Positions 45,002 to 54,775 of a stretch of 64,000 nt of DNA are shown one piece after another. The stretch spans positions 17,272 through 81,271 of the forward strand of contig PKTT01000065.1 in the NCBI GenBank assembly GCA_002869015.1. Reading direction: 5' to 3'. Made by a program: the position numbers and the translations under genes. Within the stretch, counting starts at the first letter, position 1; every line of letters begins with the position of its first letter. The DNA is from Deltaproteobacteria bacterium. GTDB taxonomy: Bacteria; Desulfobacterota; Deferrisomatia; Deferrisomatales; BM512. The notes under the pieces are model-generated. The model did no database searches and had not been told where the DNA came from. It saw only the letters and a program-made list of their open reading frames with translations.

Positions 45002-46116
45002 CTTCTAACCTCCTTTGGTGCCAGCCCTGCGAGCAGCCCTGCCGCCGCCAGGCAAGCGACCAGCCCTGTTCCTCCGTAGGAGAGAAAGGGAAGCGGCAGC
45101 CCTTTTGTCGGCAGCGCCCCCAGCACAACCAGAGCGTTAATAGAGGCTTGAAGCCCAAGCCAGGAGGTGATTCCAATAGCTAGGAATCGCGTGAATGGCT
45201 CCTCCTGCTTTAGCGCTATTATTATTCCTCTTATAGTGAGGGTGCTGAAGATGGCGAGTATGAAGAGCGTCCCTGCGAGGCCGGCCTCTTCCCCCCACAC
45301 AGAGAGAATGAAGTCCGTATGCGCCTCCGGTAGATAAAAAAGTTTTTGCTGCCCGGAGCCTATGCCAACTCCCCATGCACCGCCGGTGGAGAAAGCAAGC
45401 TTTGATTGGGTTAGCTGGAAAGCGCTTCCAAGGGCGTTCTCCTCCGGGTGGAGGAAGGCTGTTATGCGGGCCATCCTATAGGGAGTCCTAATTATCTCGA
45501 TTGCTACAATGACCAAGGCAAGCAGCGCCGTCGTGACAAGGTGCTTAAGTCTTGCGCCTGAGGTGAAGATCATAGCGTAAGCTATGGCGCCGAGGACGAC
45601 CGCTGTTCCCAGATCAGGCTCTTTTAGCACTAGAAGGATCGGTACACTTGCTATGAAAAGGTGAGGGAGGAAGCCGTAGCGCAAGGTGCGCATCTTCTCA
45701 ACCCCTCTCCTGGCAAGGGAGTCGGCGAGAAATATCACCAGCGCCAGCTTTGTGAACTCAGAGGGCTGGAAACGCAGCGGCCCTAGCTTTAGCCACCTTG
45801 TTGCCTCATTGGCTTTGATTCCAAGGGGGGAGAAGAGAACCATAGCTAAAAGCGCGATGCAAAGTATAAGGGCTGGTATAGAGAGTTTTCTCAAAAAGCC
45901 CATAGGCATCCGCGCTGCTATAAGATACGCGGCGGCGCCCACAATGGCGTAGATAAATTGCTTTTGGAAGTGGCTGGTAACAACGCGTACCTCTCCTCCG
46001 TTCGCCACCAGCTTTGAGGTGGAGAATGTGAGGATAAGCCCGACAGCGGTAAGAGTCGCGACGGTGGCCGTTACCACCAGATCGGGCATCCGCGAAGGTT
46101 CGTTTTTGTTATGCAC
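44998..46116 (-). CDS. ftsW: SEDS glycosyltransferase FtsW
   Basis: About 372 aa from GTG 46116, which overlaps the murD stop; the ORF track's 46218 start would run 110 nt into murD. Roughly ten TM helices. SEDS motifs include ATRWLKLGPLRFQPSEFTKLALVIFLA, LKEPDLGTAVVLG, YQ-less variant FQLTQSKLAFSTGGAWGVGIGSGQQKLFYLPEAHTDFILSVWGEEAG and LPFLSYGGTGL. Polymerises septal glycan together with the ftsI product. Confidence 0.92.
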   Translation of the reverse strand: MHNKNEPSRMPDLVVTATVATLTAVGLILTFSTSKLVANGGEVRVVTSHFQKQFIYAIVGAAAYLIAARMPMGFLRKLSIPALILCIALLAMVLFSPLGIKANEATRWLKLGPLRFQPSEFTKLALVIFLADSLARRGVEKMRTLRYGFLPHLFIASVPILLVLKEPDLGTAVVLGAIAYAMIFTSGARLKHLVTTALLALVIVAIEIIRTPYRMARITAFLHPEENALGSAFQLTQSKLAFSTGGAWGVGIGSGQQKLFYLPEAHTDFILSVWGEEAGLAGTLFILAIFSTLTIRGIIIALKQEEPFTRFLAIGITSWLGLQASINALVVLGALPTKGLPLPFLSYGGTGLVACLAAAGLLAGLAPKEVRR

Positions 46117-47479
46117 TAACTTCCATCCGCTTAGTCTCTTCTTTACAGAGCTGTTGAAATACCTCTCCGCGCTCAACGTAATTTTTGAAAAAATCAAAAC
46201 TTGATGCCGCCGGGGCAAGCAGCACAGTATCGCCAGCCTTTGCAGCGCCTATTCCTGTCGCTACCGCTTCGGACCAATTTGAGGCCCTTTCGATTGGAGC
46301 GCTGCCCTCAAGCTCTTTAGCCATCCGCTCCGACGAAGGGCCCACGATAACGGCCAGAACGCCCCTCTTTGTGAGCGCTGCCCTCATAGGCGAATAATCC
46401 GCGCCTTTATCCTTGCCGCCGGCAAGTAGAATTATTCGGCCCTCAACAGTATCCATGGCCCTAACAGCCGCATCGACGTTGGTAGCTTTGGAATCGTCAA
46501 TGAAGGTTATTCCACGCCACTTCAAAAACTCCTCCAGCCGGTGGGGGAGCCCCTTGAAAGTTTTTACAGCCCCCCATGCATCTTTTGGTTTTACCCCAAG
46601 GGAAGCTGCCGCCAGCGTAGCGGCCATGGCGTTGCCGAGGTTGTGTAGCCCTTTCAGCGCCAGCGCGCGCGCGTCAAGCCGTACTCCGTCGGTGCCGGGC
46701 ATCAGGATCACCACGTCATCACCCTCGAGCCATGCACCAACACCGAGGATGCGCTCTGTGGAGTAAGGCAAAACTGTTCCACCGCTCACTTTGGAGGCTT
46801 CCCATACGGCGTCATCGTCTCGGTTGACTATGGCGACCTCTTCTGCGCCCTGATTGGCAAAAATTTTGGCCTTTGCCTTGGCGTACTCTATGAGGTTGCC
46901 ATGACGGTCCAAATGGTCTCCGGTCAAATTTAGCCAAACCGCAACCTTGGGTTTAAAGGTGCTGCAACCCTCAAGTTGGAAGCTCGAAACTTCCGCTACT
47001 ATGGAGTCGAATTGCCCTCCTGCCGCTTCTATAAGCGGTGTGCCAACATTCCCGCCGACAAAGACCCTACGTCCAGAAGCTTTAAGCATTGCCCCGGTAA
47101 GCTCAGTCACAGTAGTTTTGCCATTGGTGCCGGTTATTGCCACTATCGGCGTTGCAATCTCTCTGGCCGCCAGCTCGAGTTCGCTTATGACCTCTACCCC
47201 AGCGCTTACAAGAGCCTTTACGCGCTCGTCCCCAATGGAGATCCCGGGGCTCAAGACGCAAAGGTCGAAATCTGTACCAGCCCGCTCCAGCGGTGAGACA
47301 AACTCCGCGCCAGCCTTTACAAGGTCAGCCACAATTTCGCCGAGCGCCTCAAGGGGTGTATCGTCTGCTATTGTTACTTGCATCTTTTGGGCTAGACAAA
47401 ATGCGGCCGCAGCCCTGCCGGATATTCCGGCACCCGCGACAAGCACTTTCACTCCAGCCCTATCAGCCATCAACTTCAC
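46109..47479 (-). CDS. murD: UDP-N-acetylmuramoylalanine--D-glutamate ligase
   Basis: 456 aa. VLVAGAGISGRAAAAFCLAQ, LCVLSPGIS, ATP motif VAITGTNGKTTVTELTGAML, SSFQLEGCSTFKP, NLTGDHLDRHG, GLPHRLEEFLKWRGITFIDDSKATN and a final APAASSFDFFKNYVERGEVF. The GTG start at 47479 is fused to the mraY stop (GTGA); ATG 47470 is an alternative. Adds D-Glu to the stem peptide. Confidence 0.95.
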   Translation of the reverse strand: MKLMADRAGVKVLVAGAGISGRAAAAFCLAQKMQVTIADDTPLEALGEIVADLVKAGAEFVSPLERAGTDFDLCVLSPGISIGDERVKALVSAGVEVISELELAAREIATPIVAITGTNGKTTVTELTGAMLKASGRRVFVGGNVGTPLIEAAGGQFDSIVAEVSSFQLEGCSTFKPKVAVWLNLTGDHLDRHGNLIEYAKAKAKIFANQGAEEVAIVNRDDDAVWEASKVSGGTVLPYSTERILGVGAWLEGDDVVILMPGTDGVRLDARALALKGLHNLGNAMAATLAAASLGVKPKDAWGAVKTFKGLPHRLEEFLKWRGITFIDDSKATNVDAAVRAMDTVEGRIILLAGGKDKGADYSPMRAALTKRGVLAVIVGPSSERMAKELEGSAPIERASNWSEAVATGIGAAKAGDTVLLAPAASSFDFFKNYVERGEVFQQLCKEETKRMEVSA

Positions 47480-48555
47480 CTGACTTTCAGCGTTGCAAAG
47501 GCAATAAGCGCAAGGATTATCGATATTATCCAGAAACGCACGGTTATCTTAGGCTCTTCCCAACCCTTCTTCTCGAAGTGGTGGTGTATTGGAGCCATGA
47601 GGAAAATCCGACGTTTCGTTCTTTTGTAGTAGAGCACCTGTATGATCACCGAAAGGGTCTCCATGACGAAGACTCCGCCTACGACTCCCAGAACGATCTC
47701 GAATTTACAGATAATCGCCGCAATACCCAGCGCGCCGCCTATGGCGAGGGAGCCCACATCTCCCATGAATACCTGCGCCGGGTAGGTGTTGAACCAGAGG
47801 AAGCCCAAAGTGCCTCCCGCTAACGCCGCGCAGAAGATAGCTACCTCTCCGGCGCCGGGGATATAAGCAATCTGTAAATATTCTGCGATGACGGAATGGC
47901 CCGCCGCGTAGCAAAAGAATGTATAGGTAAGGCTTGAAATAATCGCCGGGCCGGAAGCTAGCCCGTCAAGGCCGTCCGTAAGGTTCACAGCGTTGCCTGC
48001 GCCCACGACTACAAAGATTGCGAAGGGCAGGTACCACAAACCAAGATCTGGCTGTACATTCTTTAAAAATGGCAGGTAAAGCTTTGTGCTGAACCCCGGT
48101 TGCGCCATCAAAAACGCGCATCCGGCACCTGCTACGAGGATCATTAGCAGTAACTTGACCTTGCCCCTCATGCCGCCGCTCGGCTTTTTCTTTATCTTCA
48201 TATAATCGTCGACAAAACCGATCGCCCCGAAACCGAGGGTAACTAGCAGCGCCACCCAAACTTGGTGAGTTTCGGGGTTGCCCCATGCGACCACCGCTAA
48301 GGTTAGGCATAGGAGTATTAAAACTCCCCCCATCGTCGGTGTAGCCTTTTTGACCTTGGAATGCTCCTGAGGGGTGTGCTTGCGCGTTACGTCACCGATA
48401 TTGAGCTCGCGAAGTTTCTCTATGACCCAAGGCCCCATGAGGAGAGAGACCGCGAGGGTGGTCAGCATCGCCAACACCGTACGGAAGGTGATGTAACGGA
48501 AGACATTTAGCCCTCCGAGAGAATCTTGAAAATAAAATAGGAGCTTGTACAACAT
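47476..48555 (-). CDS. mraY: phospho-N-acetylmuramoyl-pentapeptide-transferase
   Basis: 359 aa, about ten TM helices. KKATPTMGGVLILLC, GFVDDYMKIKKKPSGGMRGKVKLLL (catalytic DD), VNLTDGLDGLASGPAI, VFMGDVGSLAIGGALG and a terminal APIHHHFEKKGWEEPKITVRFWIIS. Forms lipid I on undecaprenyl phosphate. 3-nt gap after murF. Confidence 0.96.
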   Translation of the reverse strand: MLYKLLFYFQDSLGGLNVFRYITFRTVLAMLTTLAVSLLMGPWVIEKLRELNIGDVTRKHTPQEHSKVKKATPTMGGVLILLCLTLAVVAWGNPETHQVWVALLVTLGFGAIGFVDDYMKIKKKPSGGMRGKVKLLLMILVAGAGCAFLMAQPGFSTKLYLPFLKNVQPDLGLWYLPFAIFVVVGAGNAVNLTDGLDGLASGPAIISSLTYTFFCYAAGHSVIAEYLQIAYIPGAGEVAIFCAALAGGTLGFLWFNTYPAQVFMGDVGSLAIGGALGIAAIICKFEIVLGVVGGVFVMETLSVIIQVLYYKRTKRRIFLMAPIHHHFEKKGWEEPKITVRFWIISIILALIAFATLKVR

Positions 48556-48558
48556 CTC

Positions 48559-49950
48559 TTAGCGCGCCGCCCGTTTAGTGTCGTTCGCCAGCATCTCTGC
48601 CAGAATGTCAAGTTTGTGCGACCGGCTCCCTTTTATCAGCAGCCAGTCACCCTCGGTGAGGGTCTCTAAAAGTGTATTTGCTAATGTTTCGAGGGAGTCC
48701 TCCCTCATTATTGCGTCCGCTTTAAGCCCTGCCTCCCGCGCTTCCTCCGCTGTGAACCGGGTTTCCGGGCCTATCAAGAAGAGCTTCTCTACGCCGCATT
48801 TGGCCGCGAAGGCTCCTACCTTCCGGTGCTCCTTCTCGCTAAGGCTGCCGAGCTCTTTCATCTCACCTAGCAAAAAGAGCTTTCTATGGTCTCCGGCGAG
48901 CTCTGCCAGATTCTCCAGAGCTGCCACCACCGCCCTCGGATTGGCGTTATAGCAGTCTACGAGAAGGGTTGAGCCCTTAGGCCCGGGAACAACTGACCCT
49001 CTAAGTCCGGCGTCGAGTTCTTCTCCAAAGGGAGCCAACCTATCCTTAGCTGTTACCCCAAGCTCATTTACCAGCGCCCATGCAGCTAGTGCATTATGGG
49101 CGTTGTGCCTACCCGGGAGTGGCAGGGATACCTCTCTACCGGCGATAGTAAAGGTGGAGCCGCGAACACCACGCGACACATAGTCAGCCCCCCGGTAATC
49201 GGCCCCAGCCTCCCAGCCGAATGTGACCACCTTTAAATCACCCCTCAGCGCCTCTACCCTCTTTATAAGCTCCTCTTCATCTGCTGGGAGCACCACCGTG
49301 CCGCCGTGTGTGGCCGCTTCAGCTATCTTCACCTTCTCCGTGGCAACCCCGTCAATAGAGCCAAGCCCCTCTGTATGTGCTGCGGAAACTCCCGTTATGA
49401 GGGCCACATCCGGCTCTATAATCGAAGAGAGCCTTGACATCTCACCAGGCAGGGAGATACCCGCCTCAATAACCGCATACTCCTCATCCCCGGATGCCGA
49501 TAAGAGTGTTTGCGGCACGCCGATGAGGTTGTTTAGATTGCCTTTTGTGCCGAGCGCATGAACTCCGGCATTTTCAAGCAGCGATATAGCAAGGTTTTTA
49601 GTCGAAGTTTTGCCGTAGCTGCCTGTAAGCGCGCCGACTTTAAACCCTGCTTTCCACCTGACCATATTGCCAAGGGCACCTAAAGCCTTTAGGGTGTCCT
49701 CAACTACTATCTCTGGAATAGCGAGCCCTTCGCTACGTCTCTCAACTATTGCCGCCAGCGCCCCCGCTTCAGCCGCGGCCTCAACATAGTCATGCCCATC
49801 GAAGCGCTCACCCGCCAAAGCTAGGAAGATAAGCCCCGTTAGCTCGCCCCTGCTGTCTGTGGAGAGCCCTGCAAACTCAATATCCAAATCTCCCCCGCCG
49901 TAAACGCGCCCGCCAGTGGCGCGGAGAGCTTCGGCGAGGGTGAACTTCAT
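48559..49950 (-). CDS. murF: UDP-N-acetylmuramoyl-tripeptide--D-alanyl-D-alanine ligase
   Basis: 463 aa. Mur N-terminal domain (GLSTDSRGELTGLIFLALAGERFDGHDYVEAA), ATP motif LTGSYGKTSTKNLAISLL, GNLNNLIGVPQTLL, VALITGVSAAHTEGLGSID, and LLVDCYNANPRAVVAALENLAEL. The P-loop is GSYGKTS rather than the commoner GSxGKTT. Adds D-Ala-D-Ala. ATGA overlap with murE. Confidence 0.93.
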   Translation of the reverse strand: MKFTLAEALRATGGRVYGGGDLDIEFAGLSTDSRGELTGLIFLALAGERFDGHDYVEAAAEAGALAAIVERRSEGLAIPEIVVEDTLKALGALGNMVRWKAGFKVGALTGSYGKTSTKNLAISLLENAGVHALGTKGNLNNLIGVPQTLLSASGDEEYAVIEAGISLPGEMSRLSSIIEPDVALITGVSAAHTEGLGSIDGVATEKVKIAEAATHGGTVVLPADEEELIKRVEALRGDLKVVTFGWEAGADYRGADYVSRGVRGSTFTIAGREVSLPLPGRHNAHNALAAWALVNELGVTAKDRLAPFGEELDAGLRGSVVPGPKGSTLLVDCYNANPRAVVAALENLAELAGDHRKLFLLGEMKELGSLSEKEHRKVGAFAAKCGVEKLFLIGPETRFTAEEAREAGLKADAIMREDSLETLANTLLETLTEGDWLLIKGSRSHKLDILAEMLANDTKRAAR

Positions 49951-51443
49951 CCAGAGCCCCTCTCTGCAAGGGCGTTTCTGGCTTCTTCCCGGTCATCGAA
50001 ATGCTCTTTTTTGCCGCCGAGGATTTGGTAGTCTTCGTGACCTTTGCCCGCAAGCAGTACTATGTCGCCGGGCTTTGCTTCCTTGACTGCCCAAAAGATA
50101 GCCTCTCTCCTGTCGGGTAGCCTGACCAGCGCTGAGGAGGTGATGCCAAGAGGCCCAGGCCATCCCTCTGGAATTCCCTCCTCAATATCATTAATTATTG
50201 CCGCCGTATCCTCCGAGCGTGAGTTGTCGGCTGTAAGCACGATGATGTCTGACCACCTTGTAGCGGCTTCGCCCATTAGTGGGCGCTTGGTCTTGTCACG
50301 ATCCCCGCCGCAGCCGAAGACGCAGATAAGGCGATTTTTGGCAAGAGGCCTTAATGCCTCTAAAACCCTACCAAGAGCGTCTGGTGTGTGGGCGTAATCA
50401 ACGTACAGGCCGAAGCCCTGATCGGTGTCAATTTTTTCTAGCCTGCCCGGCGTCTGGGGTGCCTTTGCCAGTGAGGCGGCCGCCTTTTCAAAGTCGAGGC
50501 CCAAAGCCCACGCGACGCCCAGAGCGGCGGCGGCATTCTGAGCGTTGAAATCACCGGGCAAGGGCAGCGTGAAGGGTGCCTTGCCTCCGGGGTGGTGGAT
50601 TAGACCTTTTGTACCCATGGAGGTATATTCTTTTACTTCCAGCCTGACGTCGCCCTCATCGCCGAGTCCGAAGGTTACGACGTGCCCCCCAAGCTCAGGA
50701 GCAAGCGCGCGGCACCAGGGGTCGTCAACGTTGATCACCGCTTCGACAAGCCTTGGATAATCAGTGAAGAGTAGCTTTTTGGCCTCGAAGTACTCCTCCA
50801 TAGAGCCGTGAAAGTCCAGATGGTCCTGAGATAGGTTTGTGAAAACGGTGCATGCAAAGGCGCACCCGGTGGTGCGCTTTCGCATCAGCGCGTGTGAGCT
50901 TATCTCCGCGACCACCGCTTGAGCCCCCTGCTCAACCATTTTGGCGAGTACAGCTTGCAACGTCGGGGCGTCAGGGGTGGTGAGTGGAGAGTCCTCATCC
51001 TCGCCGGAGGGATATGAGTAGCCCACTGTGCCTATCCTGCCAGCTGCGATCCCCGCATCGCTTAATATCTGTTGTATTAAGTGGGCAGTGGTTGTTTTGC
51101 CATTGGTCCCCGTTATGCCGACAAGGGTCAGCTGGCGAGACGGGTGGTCCCAGAAAGCGCAGGAGGCCCAGCCGAGCGCCTCCTCGGAGTTCTCGGCAAC
51201 GACCTTGTCCATCGAATATGTATCAATGTCTTCATCTTCAACGATGCACGCCACTGCCCCGGCATCTGCAGCGGCCTTTAAAAAATCGTGCCCATCGCTT
51301 GCCTCCCCCTTTACGGCTACAAATAGAGAGCCCTCGCCAACCCGGCGTGAATCACACGCGACACCGCTTATATCCGGGTCTCCTGCTGGGAGAACCTTGA
51401 GGGCGGGCACCTGAGAAAGGATTTCGCTAAGCTTCACTCTCAT
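49947..51443 (-). CDS. murE: UDP-N-acetylmuramoyl-L-alanyl-D-glutamate--2,6-diaminopimelate ligase
   Basis: 498 aa. GVACDSRRVGEGSLFVAVKGEASDGHDFL, ATP motif VGITGTNGKTTTAHLIQQIL, TTPDAPTLQAVLAKM, FTNLSQDHLDFHGSMEEYF and LYVDYAHTPDALGRVLEAL. The amino-acid-selecting loop reads ADNSRSED instead of the usual DNPRSE of meso-DAP enzymes; Arg is kept, so mDAP remains likely. dapF at 19913 agrees. Confidence 0.93.
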   Translation of the reverse strand: MRVKLSEILSQVPALKVLPAGDPDISGVACDSRRVGEGSLFVAVKGEASDGHDFLKAAADAGAVACIVEDEDIDTYSMDKVVAENSEEALGWASCAFWDHPSRQLTLVGITGTNGKTTTAHLIQQILSDAGIAAGRIGTVGYSYPSGEDEDSPLTTPDAPTLQAVLAKMVEQGAQAVVAEISSHALMRKRTTGCAFACTVFTNLSQDHLDFHGSMEEYFEAKKLLFTDYPRLVEAVINVDDPWCRALAPELGGHVVTFGLGDEGDVRLEVKEYTSMGTKGLIHHPGGKAPFTLPLPGDFNAQNAAAALGVAWALGLDFEKAAASLAKAPQTPGRLEKIDTDQGFGLYVDYAHTPDALGRVLEALRPLAKNRLICVFGCGGDRDKTKRPLMGEAATRWSDIIVLTADNSRSEDTAAIINDIEEGIPEGWPGPLGITSSALVRLPDRREAIFWAVKEAKPGDIVLLAGKGHEDYQILGGKKEHFDDREEARNALAERGSG

Positions 51444-51478
51444 CTGCCTTGCCGGGCCAAACCGGCGGAAGAAGCCAC

Positions 51479-53458
51479 TTATATGGCGTCGATGAACTCC
51501 AGCCTCACGATTGTCTCCTCCGTGAGGGATTGCCCCGCTCCGGGGGATTGCCTTATTAAGTATCCGGAGCCTGTAATCTCAACCTCAACCGGAACCCCGG
51601 CCTTCTCGATTCTTCTTAACGCCTCCCTCATGGGTAGACCATCAAGGTCGGGCATCTCACCGGAAGCAATCAGACCCTTGGGGTAAAGGGCGGGGGCTTT
51701 CCTTGCGCTTACCTTCGCCACCCGGGCCTTGTCGGCGCTCTTGTTAAGTCTGTCCGGCTTTACCCCCTCTTCGGGGAGAATTTTCCTGAAGACTTCGCTG
51801 AATACTGGCCCCGCTATTGCTCCCCCATACTCCCCGATAGATACGTCGGGGCGCTCAACTGCAAAGAGGGCGACGTATTTAGGGTCGCTGGCGGGCGCCA
51901 CTCCCATGAAACTCGCTACTACGTTTCTTTTGTCGTAGGTCTTTGTTTTGGGGTCAGGCTGCCAAGCGGTGCCCGTCTTTCCCGCCACCGTATATCCGGG
52001 GACCGCTGCTTTGGATGCGGTGCCGTCCTCGCCGTAAACAACCGCTTCCATCCACTTTATTATTGTCTTTGCGGTTTTAGCTGATACTGCCTGCCCCAAC
52101 GCCTCCGGCTCATTGCGCTTTACCACGGCGCCATCTGGGCCAAGGACCTCTTTTATTATATGTGGCTTCATCCTTATGCCGCCGTTAGCCAACGCCGCCA
52201 GCGCAGAGGTCAACTGCAAAGGAGTTACTGATATTCCCTGCCCATACGCTACCGTTAGGGGGGTCATCAAATTCCAATCCTTAGTTTCGAGCAGTATCCC
52301 AGGAGACTCCGCAGGCAACTCAACGCCAGTTTTCTCCCCAAAGCCAAATTTTCTAAGCCCGTCGTAAAACTCCTGTGGAGTTAAACTCTGGGAGAGTTTT
52401 GCAACCCCAATATTGCTGGAAACCTCAAGAACCTTTTCCACTGTAAGGGTGCCGTATCCATGGTGGTCATGTATGACATGACCATGCACCGGCCAGTTGC
52501 CGCGTTCGCAATAGACCGTATCACCCGGCTTTGACGTGCCCTCCTCAAGGAGAATGGCCATGAGGATTGACTTCATTGTCGAGCCAGGCTCATAGACGTT
52601 GGAGACAGTCTTTATGCTCCGGTTAACCATCTGTGCCGTGCTATAGAGATTGGAGTTGACCCTCGGTACATGAGCCAGGGCGAGTATCTCTCCTGTAGCC
52701 GGGTCCATTATTACCGCAGATGCACCCTCGGCCTTGTATTCGCTTACCGCTCGTTCTAACTCCTCTTCGACTATATGCTGAATGTTGACATCAAGCGTAA
52801 GCACCAGAGAGGAGCCCTTTGTCTCCTCGACCTTTGGGGCTTCATCGAGCATGGAAACCCTATCGCCGATACGTTTTGCCCGCACTGTCAGCGGACGCCC
52901 CTTGAGGAGCGAGTCGAATTTATTTTCAAGACCGCCGAGAGGCTGCACGCCATCCCTGACCGAGCCAATAACTTGCCCGGCGAGGGTGTTTTTGGGGTAG
53001 TAGCGGGTTGGCTGCGCGTCGATGGTTATATAGGGCGAATCCAGCTCTCTAAGCGCTGCAACCTCAGCAGGGGTAAGGCGTCGTTTTAATTGAGTCGCGC
53101 CGCCGCCGCGTTTAGCAACCCTTTTTGCAACATCATTGGCTCTAAGTCCTAGGACTTCGCAGATCTCATTGAACTTGGTGCGGTCATCCAGCGCTCTTGA
53201 GGAGGTCGTGCAAACCGTGTAGCCCTGCACGGACTTGGCCAGAACCTGATAGTTGCGGTCCAGGATATCTCCGCGCTCTGGCGGTATCCTCACCGTCAGG
53301 TTATGCTGGCGCTCCGCAAGTTTTGAAAGGCGTTCGTCCGGGAAGAGTTGAAGCCGCACGGCACACACCGCCGCACTCCCGAAAAGAGAGAGCAGGAGAA
53401 GGGCCAGGACCATTATCCTGGGCCTAAAGGTCGGAGTGGTGTTTCGCCGCTTATTCAT
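51479..53458 (-). CDS. ftsI: septal transpeptidase FtsI / PBP3 with C-terminal PASTA domain
   Basis: 659 aa. One TM (RIMVLALLLLSLFGSAAVCAV), pedestal domain (RIPPERGDILDRNYQVLAKS), and transpeptidase with active-site EPGSTMK, SSN (VSSNIGVAKL) and VAGKTGTAW. The C-terminal ~65 residues form a PASTA repeat (MPDLDGLPMREALRRIEKAGVPVEVE ... QSPGAGQSLTEE). PASTA on FtsI is unlike E. coli but common in deltaproteobacteria and Gram-positives. Overlaps ftsL by 8 nt. Confidence 0.94.
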   Translation of the reverse strand: MNKRRNTTPTFRPRIMVLALLLLSLFGSAAVCAVRLQLFPDERLSKLAERQHNLTVRIPPERGDILDRNYQVLAKSVQGYTVCTTSSRALDDRTKFNEICEVLGLRANDVAKRVAKRGGGATQLKRRLTPAEVAALRELDSPYITIDAQPTRYYPKNTLAGQVIGSVRDGVQPLGGLENKFDSLLKGRPLTVRAKRIGDRVSMLDEAPKVEETKGSSLVLTLDVNIQHIVEEELERAVSEYKAEGASAVIMDPATGEILALAHVPRVNSNLYSTAQMVNRSIKTVSNVYEPGSTMKSILMAILLEEGTSKPGDTVYCERGNWPVHGHVIHDHHGYGTLTVEKVLEVSSNIGVAKLSQSLTPQEFYDGLRKFGFGEKTGVELPAESPGILLETKDWNLMTPLTVAYGQGISVTPLQLTSALAALANGGIRMKPHIIKEVLGPDGAVVKRNEPEALGQAVSAKTAKTIIKWMEAVVYGEDGTASKAAVPGYTVAGKTGTAWQPDPKTKTYDKRNVVASFMGVAPASDPKYVALFAVERPDVSIGEYGGAIAGPVFSEVFRKILPEEGVKPDRLNKSADKARVAKVSARKAPALYPKGLIASGEMPDLDGLPMREALRRIEKAGVPVEVEITGSGYLIRQSPGAGQSLTEETIVRLEFIDAI

Positions 53459-53783
53459 CCAGAATGATGATCTCTTCCGTTCTGGGACGGACCAGCCCCA
53501 AAAGTTTTGCGCTTTTTTCCAGTTGCCCGGGTCTAACCCTAAAGCCCTGCTCCGTCCTTAACTTGTCAACTTCGAGGGAGAGGGCATTTCTCGTCTTATG
53601 AAGGTCGGTCAGCTGTGTGGATAGGCGCGTCGTCTCCATCCTTAGGCCAACGAGGCAGAGCAATGACATTATGAGCACAAAGGATGAAGCTACAACTGGC
53701 AGGGAGCTCTTCACCGCATCAAGCTTGGGTAGAGCTACAGTAGCCCTCGAAGCCGCCCTCTCCCTTGTATGTACGTTGCTCAT
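53451..53783 (-). CDS. ftsL: cell division protein FtsL
   Basis: 110 aa bitopic protein: cytoplasmic N terminus, one TM (LPVVASSFVLIMSLLCLVGL), and a periplasmic coiled coil (RLSTQLTDLHKTRNALSLEVDKLR). Identity rests mainly on position between rsmH and ftsI plus this layout, because FtsL sequences are poorly conserved. Would pair with FtsB and FtsQ. 4-nt overlap with rsmH. Confidence 0.85.
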   Translation of the reverse strand: MSNVHTRERAASRATVALPKLDAVKSSLPVVASSFVLIMSLLCLVGLRMETTRLSTQLTDLHKTRNALSLEVDKLRTEQGFRVRPGQLEKSAKLLGLVRPRTEEIIILDE

Positions 53784-54775
53784 TTGCTTCCCCCTGCGTT
53801 GTTCGCGTTAATCTCCGCGACTCTTAGTTTTGCGCTGCGCGCCCTTGGATTGGCCTCTATCTCCCGCTTACCAGGCTTTATGGCCTTGCGGGTGATGACA
53901 CGCATAATCCCCGGCTCCGAGCAGGTGCATACCGGCGCTGCTGCGGGGCATATGCAGTGAGGCTCAAGGGACCTAAGCGCCCTCTTCACCATCCGGTCCT
54001 CAAGGGAGTGGTAGGTGATTATCGCTACCCTTCCGCTCTCCTCTAAAAGGTCTGGAAATATTCCTAAAAACTTCTCCAGACCCTCAAGCTCCCTGTTGAC
54101 GGCGATTCGAAGTGCCTGAAATACCTTGGTCGCAGGGTGCTTCCCGCTGCGCCTCCCCAGGGCCTTTTCAATTGTCGCGGCTAGCTCGCCGGTTGTTTCA
54201 AAAGGTTTTTTCTCACGCGCGGCCACTATAGCCCGAGCTGCGCGCGGTGCCCGTGATTCCTCGCCATACTCATAAAAGAGCTTCTTCAGGGCCACCTCCG
54301 GCAGGGTGTTTACAAGCCGCGCCGCAGTATCTCCCTCTTCACCCATCCTCATATCAAGAGGCCCCGAGCGCATGAAGCTAAAGCCCCTTTTCCCTTCGTC
54401 AAGCTGGCGGGAGGATACCCCCAAGTCCAAGAGTATTCCCGATACTTTGACAATACCTAAGCCTCTGAGGAGGCTATCAACTTCGCTGTAGTTCCCCTTG
54501 ATTAGGGTGACTCTTCCGCCACTTGAACCGAAGCGCTCCCGGCAGCGGTCAAGCGCTTCAGGGTCTCTATCTATTCCGATGACCCTGCCCGCCGGTGATA
54601 GGCGCTCCAAAATAGCTGCAGTGTGTCCTCCGCCGCCCAAAGTCCCGTCGACATAGACCCCGCCGGTGTCGGTTATAAGACTCTCTATAACCTCCTCTTT
54701 AAGCACCGGTATATGGTAGGGCTCGCCCGCCTGCGCCTCTATCGGCCCTTCCCCGGAAACAGGTTCATATTCCAT
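53780..54775 (-). CDS. rsmH: 16S rRNA (cytosine-1402-N4)-methyltransferase
   Basis: 331 aa. YHIPVLKEEVIESL, SAM-binding YVDGTLGGGGHTAAIL, VIGIDRDPEAL, GILLDLGVSSRQLDEGKRGFSF, DMRM, and ALRIAVNRELEGLEKFL with IITYHSLEDRMVKRAL. It methylates C1402 of 16S rRNA. Second gene of the dcw cluster; ATG overlaps the mraZ end by 11 nt. Confidence 0.96.
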   Translation of the reverse strand: MEYEPVSGEGPIEAQAGEPYHIPVLKEEVIESLITDTGGVYVDGTLGGGGHTAAILERLSPAGRVIGIDRDPEALDRCRERFGSSGGRVTLIKGNYSEVDSLLRGLGIVKVSGILLDLGVSSRQLDEGKRGFSFMRSGPLDMRMGEEGDTAARLVNTLPEVALKKLFYEYGEESRAPRAARAIVAAREKKPFETTGELAATIEKALGRRSGKHPATKVFQALRIAVNRELEGLEKFLGIFPDLLEESGRVAIITYHSLEDRMVKRALRSLEPHCICPAAAPVCTCSEPGIMRVITRKAIKPGKREIEANPRARSAKLRVAEINANNAGGSK

